Positions 53,801 through 64,000 of a stretch of DNA of 64,000 nt are shown piece after piece; the first letter of the stretch is position 1, and every line of letters begins with the position of its first letter. This stretch comes from Auanema rhodensis (lineage: Eukaryota > Nematoda > Chromadorea > Rhabditida > Rhabditidae). Where the stretch lies: NCBI GenBank assembly GCA_964057225.1, contig CAXKVF010000077.1, positions 62,001-126,000 on the forward strand, written 5' to 3'. The notes beneath the pieces are model-generated. The model did no database searches. It was not told the origin of the DNA and was given only the letters and a program-made list of their open reading frames with translations. The translations under genes were made by a program, and so were the position numbers.

Positions 53801-55228
53801 CATGAAGCAATATCAATAAAAATTTGTTTTTAGACTAATATGGACATGGGGAATCTAATTTTGAAAACCGCATCTCTTTATCTTTCACGTGAAGCGAGTT
53901 ACATACCAAGTGCACATCACGTGTACATTTAATTAGCATAAATTAAAGTTCACGTAAATTTCAAAGTCATGGTTACCATTAAGCAATATCAATAAAAATT
54001 TGTTTTTAGACTAATATGGACATGGGGAATCTAATTTTGAAAACCGCATCTCTTTATCTTTCACGTGAAGCGAGTTACATACCAAGTGCACATCACGTGT
54101 ACATTTAATTAGCATAAATTAAAGTTCACGTAAATTTCAAAGTCATGGTTACCATGAAGCAATATCAATAAAAATTTGTTTTTAGACTAATATGGACATG
54201 GGGAATCTAATTTTGAAAACCGCATCTCTTTATCTTTCACGTGAAGCGAGTTACATACCAAGTGCACATCACGTGTACATTTAATTAGCATAAATTAAAG
54301 TTCACGTAAATTTCAAAGTCATGGTTACCATGAACCAATATCAATAAAAATTTGTTTCTAAACTAATATGGACATGGGGAATCTAATTTTGAAAACCGCA
54401 TCTCTTTATCTTTCACGTGAAGCGAGTTACATACCAAGTGCACATCACGTGTACATTTAATTAGCATAAATTAAAATTCACGTAAATTTCAAAGTCATGG
54501 TTACCATGAACCAATATCAATAAAAATTTGTTTTTAAACTAATATGGACATGGGGAATCTAATTTTGAAAACCGCATCTCTTTATCTTTCACGTGAAGCG
54601 AGTTACATACCAAGTGCACATCACGTGTACATTTAATTAGCATAAATTAAAGTTCACGTAAATTTCAAAGTCATGGTTACCATGAACCAATATCAATAAA
54701 AATTTGTTTTTAGACTAATATGGACACGTGGAATCTAATTTTGAAAACCGCATCTCTTTATCTTTCACGTGAAGCGAGTTACATACCAAGTGCACATCAC
54801 GTGTACATTTAATTAGCATAAATTAAAGTTCACGTAAATTTCAAAGTCATGGTTACCATGAACCAATATCAATAAAAATTTGTTTTTAAACTAATATGGA
54901 CATGGGGAATCTAATTTTGAAAACCGCATCTCTTTATCTTTCACGTGAAGCGAGTTACATACCAAGTGCACATCACGTGTACATTTAATTAGCATAAATT
55001 AAAGTTCACGTAAATTTCAAAGTCATGGTTACCATTAAGCAATATCAATAAAAATTTGTTTTTAGACTAATATGGACATGGGGAATCTAATTTTGAAAAC
55101 CGCATCTCTTTATCTTTCACGTGAAGCGAGTTACATACCAAGTGCACATCACGTGTACATTTAATTAGCATAAATTAAAGTTCACGTAAATTTCAAAGTC
55201 ATGGTTACCATGAAGCAATATCAATAAA
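50821..55228 (+). repeat. Mosaic region marked by the ATTAAGC monomer subtype
   Basis: The uncommon form ACCATTAAGC at positions 144-152 occurs at 50988, 52220, 53628, 53980 and 55036. These positions are separated by 7, 8, 2 and 6 monomers. Four of the five are followed at once by an AAGC monomer, the exception being the copy at 50988, and several are preceded by monomers with A at position 1. The irregular spacing indicates repeated short-block duplication without one settled higher-order unit. One other ATTAAGC copy exists far to the left, near 20036. Confidence 0.65.
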
Positions 55229-58200
55229 AATTTGTTTTTAGACTAATATGGACATGGGGAATCTAATTTTGAAAACCGCATCTCTTTATCTTTCACGTGA
55301 AGCGAGTTACATACCAAGTGCACATCACGTGTTCATTTAATTAGCATAAATTAAAGTTCACGTAAATTTCAAAGTCATGGTTACCATGAACCAATATCAA
55401 TGAAAATTTGTTTTTAGACTAATATGGACATGGGGAATCTAATTTTGAAAACCGCATCTCTTTATCTTTCACGTGAAGCGAGTTACATACCAAGTGCACA
55501 TCACGTGTACATTTAATTAGCATAAATTAAAGTTCACGTAAATTTCAAAGTCATGGTTACCATGCACCAATATCAATAAAAATTTGTTTTTAAACTAATA
55601 TGGACATGGGGAATCTAATTTTGAAAACCGCATCTCTTTATCTTTCACGTGAAGCGAGTTACATACCAAGTGCACATCACGTGTACATTTAATTAGCATA
55701 AATTAAAGTTCACGTAAATTTCAAAGTCATGGTTACCATGCACCAATATCAATAAAAATTTGTTTTTAGACTAATATGGACATGGGGAATCTAATTTTGA
55801 AAACCGCATCTCTTTATCTTTCACGTGAAGCGAGTTACATACCAAGTGCACATCACGTGTACATTTAATTAGCATAAATTAAAGTTCACGTAAATTTCAA
55901 AGTCATGGTTACCATGAACCAATATCAATAAAAATTTGTTTTTAGACTAATATGGACATGGGGAATCTAATTTTGAAAACCGCATCTCTTTATCTTTCAC
56001 GTGAAGCGAGTTACATACCAAGTGCACATCACGTGTACATTTAATTAGCATAAATTAAAGTTCACGTAAATTTCAAAGTCATGGTTACCATGAACCAATA
56101 TCAATAAAAATTTGTTTTTAGACTAATATGGACATGGGGAATCTAATTTTGAAACCCGCATCTCTTTATCTTTCACGTGAAGCGAGTTACATACCAAGTG
56201 CACATCACGTGTACATTTAATTAGCATAAATTAAAGTTCACGTAACTTTCAAAGTCATGGTTACCATGCACCAATATCAATAAAAATTTGTTTTTAGACT
56301 AATATGGACATGGGGAATCTAATTTTGAAAACCGCATCTCTTTATCTTTCACGTGAAGCGAGTTACATACCAAGTGCACATCACGTGTACATTTAATTAG
56401 CATAAATTAAAGTTCACGTAAATTTCAAAGTCATGGTTACCATGAACCAATATCAATAAAAATTTGTTTTTAGACTAATATGGACATGGGGAATCTAATT
56501 TTGCAAACCGCATCTCTTTATCTTTCACGTGAAGCGAGTTACATACCAAGTGCACATCACGTGTACATTTAATTAGCATAAATTAAAGTTCACGTAAATT
56601 TCAAAGTCATGGTTACCATGCACCAATATCAATAAAAATTTGTTTTTAAACTAATATGGACATGGGGAATCTAATTTTGAAAACCGCATCTCTTTATCTT
56701 TCACGTGAAGCGAGTTACATACCAAGTGCACATCACGTGTACATTTAATTAGCATAAATTAAAGTTCACGTAAATTTCAAAGTCATGGTTACCATGCACC
56801 AATATCAATAAAAATTTGTTTTTAGACTAATATGGACATGGGGAATCTAATTTTGAAAACCGCATCTCTTTATCTTTCACGTGAAGCGAGTTACATACCA
56901 AGTGCACATCACGTGTACATTTAATTAGCATAAATTAAAGTTCACGTAACTTTCAAAGTCATGGTTACCATGCACCAATATCAATAAAAATTTGTTTTTA
57001 GACTAATATGGACATGGGGAATCTAATTTTGAAAACCGCATCTCTTTATCTTTCACGTGAAGCGAGTTACATACCAAGTGCACATCACGTGTACATTTAA
57101 TTAGCATAAATTAAAGTTCACGTAACTTTCAAAGTCATGGTTACCATGCACCAATATCAATAAAAATTTGTTTTTGGACTAATATGGACATGGGGAATCT
57201 AATTTTGAAAACCGCATCTCTTTATCTTTCACGTGAAGCGAGTTACATACCAAGTGCACATCACGTGTACATTTAATTAGCATAAATTAAAGTTCACGTA
57301 AATTTCAAAGTCATGGTTACCATGAACCAATATCAATAAAAATTTGTTTTTAGACTAATATGGACATGGGGAATCTAATTTTGAAAACCGCATCTCTTTA
57401 TCTTTCACGTGAAGCGAGTTACATACCAAGTGCACATCACGTGTACATTTAATTAGCATAAATTAAAGTTCACGTAAATTTCAAAGTCATGGTTACCATG
57501 AACCAATATCAATAAAAATTTGTTTTTAGACTAATATGGACATGGGGAATCTAATTTTGAAAACCGCATCTCTTTATCTTTCACGTGAAGCGAGTTACAT
57601 ACCAAGTGCACATCACGTGTACATTTAATTAGCATAAATTAAAGTTCACGTAAATTTCAAAGTCATGGTTACCATGCACCAATATCAATAAAAATTTGTT
57701 TTTAGACTAATATGGACATGGGGAATCTAATTTTGAAAACCGCATCTCTTTATCTTTCACGTGAAGCGAGTTACATACCAAGTGCACATCACGTGTACAT
57801 TTAATTAGCATAAATTAAAGTTCACGTAAATTTCAAAGTCATGGTTACCATGAACCAATATCAATAAAAATTTGTTTTTAGACTAATATGGACATGGGGA
57901 ATCTAATTTTGAAAACCGCATCTCTTTATCTTTCACGTGAAGCGAGTTACATACCAAGTGCACATCACGTGTACATTTAATTAGCATAAATTAAAGTTCA
58001 CGTAAATTTCAAAGTCATGGTTACCATGCACCAATATCAATAAAAATTTGTTTTTAAACTAATATGGACATGGGGAATCTAATTTTGAAAACCGCATCTC
58101 TTTATCTTTCACGTGAAGCGAGTTACATACCAAGTGCACATCACGTGTACATTTAATTAGCATAAATTAAAGTTCACGTAAATTTCAAAGTCATGGTTAC

Positions 58201-61200
58201 CATGCACCAATATCAATAAAAATTTGTTTTTAGACTAATATGGACATGGGGAATCTAATTTTGAAAACCGCATCTCTTTATCTTTCACGTGAAGCGAGTT
58301 ACATACCAAGTGCACATCACGTGTACATTTAATTAGCATAAATTAAAGTTCACGTAAATTTCAAAGTCATGGTTACCATGCACCAATATCAATAAAAATT
58401 TGTTTTTAGACTAATATGGACATAAGGAATCTAATTTTGAAAACCGCATCTCTTTATCTTTCACGTGAAGCGAGTTACATACCAAGTGCACATCACGTTT
58501 ACATTTAATTAGCATAAATTAAAGTTCACGTAACTTTCAAAGTCATGGTTACCATGCACCAATATCAATAAAAATTTGTTTTTAGACTAATATGGACATG
58601 GGGAATCTAATTTTGAAAACCGCATCTCTTTATCTTTCACGTGAAGCGAGTTACATACCAAGTGCACATCACGTGTACATTTAATTAGCATAAATTAAAG
58701 TTCACGTAACTTTCAAAGTCATGGTTACCATGCACCAATATCGATAAAAATTTGTTTTTAGACTAATATGGACATGGGGAATCTAATTTTGAAAACCGCA
58801 TCTCTTTATCTTTCACGTGAAGCGAGTTACATACCAAGTGCACATCACGTGTACATTTAATTAGCATAAATTAAAGTTCACGTAAATTTCAAAGTCATGG
58901 TTACCATGCACCAATATCAATAAAAATTTGTTTTTAGACTAATATGGACATGGGGAATCTAATTTTGAAAACCGCATCTCTTTATCTTTCACGTGAAGCG
59001 AGTTACATACCAAGTGCACATCACGTGTACATTTAATTAGCATAAATTAAAGTTCACGTAAATTTCAAAGTCATGGTTACCATGCACCAATATCAATAAA
59101 AATTTGTTTTTAAACTAATATGGACATGGGGAATCTAATTTTGAAAACCGCATCTCTTTATCTTTCACGTGAAGCGAGTTACATACCAAGTGCACATCAC
59201 GTGTACATTTAATTAGCATAAATTAAAGTTCACGTAAATTTCAAAGTCATGGTTACCATGAACCAATATCAATAAAAATTTGTTTTTAGACTAATATGGA
59301 CATGGGGAATCTAATTTTGAAAACCGCATCTCTTTATCTTTCACGTGAAGCGAGTTACATACCAAGTGCACATCACGTGTACATTTAATTAGCATAAATT
59401 AAAGTTCACGTAAATTTCAAAGTCATGGTTACCATGCACCAATATCAATAAAAATTTGTTTTTAAACTAATATGGACATGGGGAATCTAATTTTGAAAAC
59501 CGCATCTCTTTATCTTTCACGTGAAGCGAGTTACATACCAAGTGCACATCACGTGTACATTTAATTAGCATAAATTAAAGTTCACGTAAATTTCAAAGTC
59601 ATGGTTACCATGCACCAATATCAATAAAAATTTGTTTTTAGACTAATATGGACATGGGGAATCTAATTTTGAAAACCGCATCTCTTTATCTTTCACGTGA
59701 AGCGAGTTACATACCAAGTGCACATCACGTGTACATTTAATTAGCATAAATTAAAGTTCACGTAAATTTCAAAGTCATGGTTACCATGCACCAATATCAA
59801 TAAAAATTTGTTTTTAGACTAATATGGACATGGGGAATCTAATTTTGAAAACCGCATCTCTTTATCTTTCACGTGAAGCGAGTTACATACCAAGTGCACA
59901 TCACGTGTACATTTAATTAGCATAAATTAAAGTTCACGTAAATTTCAAAGTCATGGTTACCATGCACCAATATCAATAAAAATTTGTTTTTAAACTAATA
60001 TGGACATGGGGAATCTAATTTTGAAAACCGCATCTCTTTATCTTTCACGTGAAGCGAGTTACATACCAAGTGCACATCACGTGTACATTTAATTAGCATA
60101 AATTAAAGTTCACGTAAATTTCAAAGTCATGGTTACCATGAACCAATATCAATAAAAATTTGTTTTTAGACTAATATGGACATGGGGAATCTAATTTTGA
60201 AAACCGCATCTCTTTATCTTTCACGTGAAGCGAGTTACATACCAAGTGCACATCACGTGTACATTTAATTAGCATAAATTAAAGTTCACGTAAATTTCAA
60301 AGTCATGGTTACCATGCACCAATATCAATAAAAATTTGTTTTTAAACTAATATGGACATGGGGAATCTAATTTTGAAAACCGCATCTCTTTATCTTTCAC
60401 GTGAAGCGAGTTACATACCAAGTGCACATCACGTGTACATTTAATTAGCATAAATTAAAGTTCACGTAAATTTCAAAGTCATGGTTACCATGCACCAATA
60501 TCAATAAAAATTTGTTTTTAGACTAGTATGGACATGGGGAATCTAATTTTGAAAACCGCATCTCTTTATCTTTCACGTGAAGCGAGTTACATACCAAGTG
60601 CACATCACGTGTACATTTAATTAGCATAAATTAAAGTTCACGTAACTTTCAAAGTCATGGTTACCATGCACCAATATCAATGAAAATTTGTTTTTAGACT
60701 AATATGGACATGGGGAATCTAATTTTGGAAACCGCATCTCTTTATCTTTCACGTGAAGCGAGTTACATACCAAGTTCACATCACGTGTACATTTAATTAG
60801 CATAAATTAAAGTTCACGTAACTTTCAAAGTCATGGTTACCATGCACCAATATCAATAAAAATTTGTTTTTAGACTAATATGGACATGGGGAATCTAATT
60901 TTGAAAACCGCATCTCTTTATCTTTCACGTGAAGCGAGTTACATACCAAGTGCACATCACGTGTACATTTAATTAGCATAAATTAAAGTTCACGTAAATT
61001 TCAAAGTCATGGTTACCATGAACCAATATCAATAAAAATTTGTTTTTAGACTAATATGGACATGGGGAATCTAATTTTGAAAACCGCATCTCTTTATCTT
61101 TCACGTGAAGCGAGTTACATACCAAGTGCACATCACGTGTACATTTAATTAGCATAAATTAAAGTTCACGTAAATTTCAAAGTCATGGTTACCATGCACC

Positions 61201-64000
61201 AATATCAATAAAAATTTGTTTTTAAACTAATATGGACATGGGGAATCTAATTTTGAAAACCGCATCTCTTTATCTTTCACGTGAAGCGAGTTACATACCA
61301 AGTGCACATCACGTGTACATTTAATTAGCATAAATTAAAGTTCACGTAAAATTCAAAGTCATGGTTACCATGCACCAATATCAATAAAAATTTGTTTTTA
61401 GACTAATATGGACATGGGGAATCTAATTTTGAAAACCGCATCTCTTTATCTTTCACGTGAAGCGAGTTACATACCAAGTGCACATCACGTGTACATTTAA
61501 TTAGCATAAATTAAAGTTCACGTAAATTTCAAAGTCATGGTTACCATGAACCAATATCAATAAAAATTTGTTTTTAGACTAATATGGACATGGGGAATCT
61601 AATTTTGGAAACCGCATCTCTTTATCTTTCACGTGAAGCGAGTTACATACCAAGTGCACATCACGTGTACATTTAATTAGCATAAATTAAAGTTCACGTA
61701 ACTTTCAAAGTCATGGTTACCATGAAGCAATATCAATAAAAATTTGTTTTTAGACTAATATGGACATGGGGAATCTAATTTTGAAAACCGCATCTCTTTA
61801 TCTTTCACGTGAAGCGAGTTACATACCAAGTGCACATCACGTGTACATTTAATTAGCATAAATTAAAGTTCACGTAAATTTCAAAGTCATGGTTACCATG
61901 AACCAATATCAATAAAAATTTGTTTTTAGACTAATATGGACATGGGGAATCTAATTTTGAAAACCGCATCTCTTTATCTTTCACGTGAAGCGAGTTACAT
62001 ACCAAGTGCACATCACGTGTACATTTAATTAGCATAAATTAAAGTTCACGTAACTTTCAAAGTCATGGTTACCATGCACCAATATCAATAAAAATTTGTT
62101 TTTAGACTAATATGGACATGGGGAATCTAATTTTGAAAACCGCATCTCTTTATCTTTCACGTGAAGCGAGTTACATACCAAGTGCACATCACGTGTACAT
62201 TTAATTAGCATAAATTAAAGTTCACGTAAATTTCAAAGTCATGGTTACCATGAACCAATATCAATAAAAATTTGTTTTTAGACTAATATGGACATGGGGA
62301 ATCTAATTTTGAAAACCGCATCTCTTTATCTTTCACGTGAAGCGAGTTACATACCAAGTGCACATCACGTGTACATTTAATTAGCATAAATTAAAGTTCA
62401 CGTAAATTTCAAAGTCATGGTTACCATGCACCAATATCAATAAAAATTTGTTTTTAAACTAATATGGACATGGGGAATCTAATTTTGAAAACCGCATCTC
62501 TTTATCTTTCACGTGAAGCGAGTTACATACCAAGTGCACATCACGTGTACATTTAATTAGCATAAATTAAAGTTCACGTAAAATTCAAAGTCATGGTTAC
62601 CATGCACCAATATCAATAAAAATTTGTTTTTAGACTAGTATGGACATGGGGAATCTAATTTTGAAAACCGCATCTCTTTATCTTTCACGTGAAGCGAGTT
62701 ACATACCAAGTGCACATCACGTGTACATTTAATTAGCATAAATTAAAGTTCACGTAAAATTCAAAGTCATGGTTACCATGCACCAATATCAATAAAAATT
62801 TGTTTTTAGACTAGTATGGACATGGGGAATCTAATTTTGAAAACCGCATCTCTTTATCTTTCACGTGAAGCGAGTTACATACCAAGTGCACATCACGTGT
62901 ACATTTAATTAGCATAAATTAAAGTTCACGTAAATTTCAAAGTCATGGTTACCATGAACCAATATCAATAAAAATTTGTTTTTAGACTAATATGGACATG
63001 GGGAATCTAATTTTGGAAACCGCATCTCTTTATCTTTCACGTGAAGCGAGTTACATACCAAGTGCACATCACGTGTACATTTAATTAGCATAAATTAAAG
63101 TTCACGTAAATTTCAAAGTCATGGTTACCATGAACCAATATCAATAAAAATTTGTTTTTAGACTAATATGGACATGGGGAATCTAATTTTGAAAACCGCA
63201 TCTCTTTATCTTTCACGTGAAGCGAGTTACATACCAAGTGCACATCACGTGTACATTTAATTAGCATAAATTAAAGTTCACGTAAATTTCAAAATCATGG
63301 TTACCATGAACCAATATCAATAAAAATTTGTTTTTAGACTAATATGGACATGGGGAATCTAATTTTGAAAACCGCATCTCTTTATCTTTCACGTGAAGCG
63401 AGTTACATACCAAGTGCACATCACGTGTACATTTAATTAGCATAAATTAAAGTTCACGTAACTTTCAAAGTCATGGTTACCATGCACCAATATCAATAAA
63501 AATTTGTTTTTAGACTAATATGGACATGGGGAATCTAATTTTGAAAACCGCATCTCTTTATCTTTCACGTGAAGCGAGTTACATACCAAGTGCACATCAC
63601 GTGTACATTTAATTAGCATAAATTAAAGTTCACGTAAATTTCAAAGTCATGGTTACCATGCACCAATATCAATAAAAATTTGTTTTTAGACTAATATGGA
63701 CATGGGGAATCTAATTTTGAATACCGCATCTCTTTATCTTTCACGTGAAGCGAGTTACATACCAAGTGCACATCACGTTTACATTTAATTAGCATAAATT
63801 AAAGTTCACGTAAATTTCAAAGTCATGGTTACCATGCACCAATATCAATAAAAATTTGTTTTTAGACTAATATGGACATGGGGAATCTAATTTTGAAAAC
63901 CGCATCTCTTTATCTTTCACGTGAAGCGAGTTACATACCAAGTGCACATCACGTGTACATTTAATTAGCATAAATTAAAGTTCACGTAAATTTCAAAGTC

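Larger units (their letters stand above)
22259..64000 (+). repeat. 176-bp satellite array, right block (70 bp, 236 full monomers, 136-bp partial)
   Basis: The array resumes after the insert and runs to the window edge in the same orientation. Monomer starts fall at 22329 and 22681, then every 2,640 bp at 25321, 27961, 30601, 33241, 35881, 38521, 41161, 43801, 46441, 49081, 51721, 54361, 57001, 59641 and 62281, all in register, so there is no net indel across 41 kb. Some variants are confined to parts of the array. A at monomer position 1 (TTTTTAAACT) is common here, whereas the first example I saw in the left block is at 17777. C at position 126 (CGTAACTTTC) appears only from about 56.2 kb. 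GGAAACC, GACGCGAG and CATTAAATT variants mark larger duplicated blocks. No gene is visible in this block. Confidence 0.98.

Noticed and set aside
1-64000. CRISPR array or plasmid-type iterons
   Set aside because: The repeats are contiguous 176-bp units with no unique spacers. There are no cas or rep genes, and the insert is a eukaryotic-type retroelement.
1-64000. tRNA, rRNA, telomere repeats or a hidden gene within the satellite
   Set aside because: The monomer has stops in all frames. It shows no cloverleaf or rRNA-like sequence that I recognise and no short telomere-type repeat. The only non-satellite DNA is the 673-bp insert.

Overview
The window is almost entirely one satellite DNA array. 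A 176-bp, A+T-rich monomer (about 32% G+C by hand count of the consensus) repeats head to tail, always in the same orientation. It covers 1-21585 and 22259-64000. There are 358 complete monomers, one monomer split by an insertion, and a 136-bp partial copy at the right edge. The register is unbroken on each side of the insertion: the same monomer position recurs at every 2,640-bp (15-monomer) step I checked. I saw no net insertion or deletion in more than 63 kb of repeat.

The only non-satellite DNA is a 673-bp segment at 21586-22258. Read on the minus strand it looks like the 3' end of a 5'-truncated non-LTR retrotransposon (LINE). It has a short in-frame piece with the pattern found at the C-terminus of many animal LINE reverse-transcriptase ORFs (HWNSIPENIVN, then a charged helix and a stop). 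About 540 bp of apparent 3' UTR follows, with an AATAAA signal just before the end. A perfect 7-bp direct duplication of satellite sequence (TAAATTA) flanks the insert. Removing the insert and one copy restores exactly one 176-bp monomer.

Monomers differ from each other by few substitutions, but the substitutions are arranged in order. Diagnostic variants recur at whole multiples of 176 bp and reveal a patchwork of higher-order repeats: 7-mer (2.6-4.9 kb), 10/11/10-mer (7.0-12.5 kb), dimer alternation (14.1-16.5 kb), 11-mer (24.3-28.1 kb), 5-mer (37.5-39.2 kb), 9-mer (39.6-42.7 kb) and 7-mer (45.9-48.4 kb). There are also longer duplicated tracts offset by 28, 30 and 33 monomers. One of these tracts straddles the LINE and supplies an intact paralogous copy of its target monomer.

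The organism is a eukaryote. The LINE C-terminus pattern and the satellite organisation fit an animal, probably an invertebrate, but I cannot name the species. The array resembles pericentromeric, centromeric or other heterochromatic satellite DNA, although nothing in the sequence proves centromere function. I found no intact protein-coding gene, RNA gene, CRISPR array or prokaryotic operon. The points of interest are the length uniformity, the dyad-rich monomer, the higher-order mosaic and the single datable LINE insertion.
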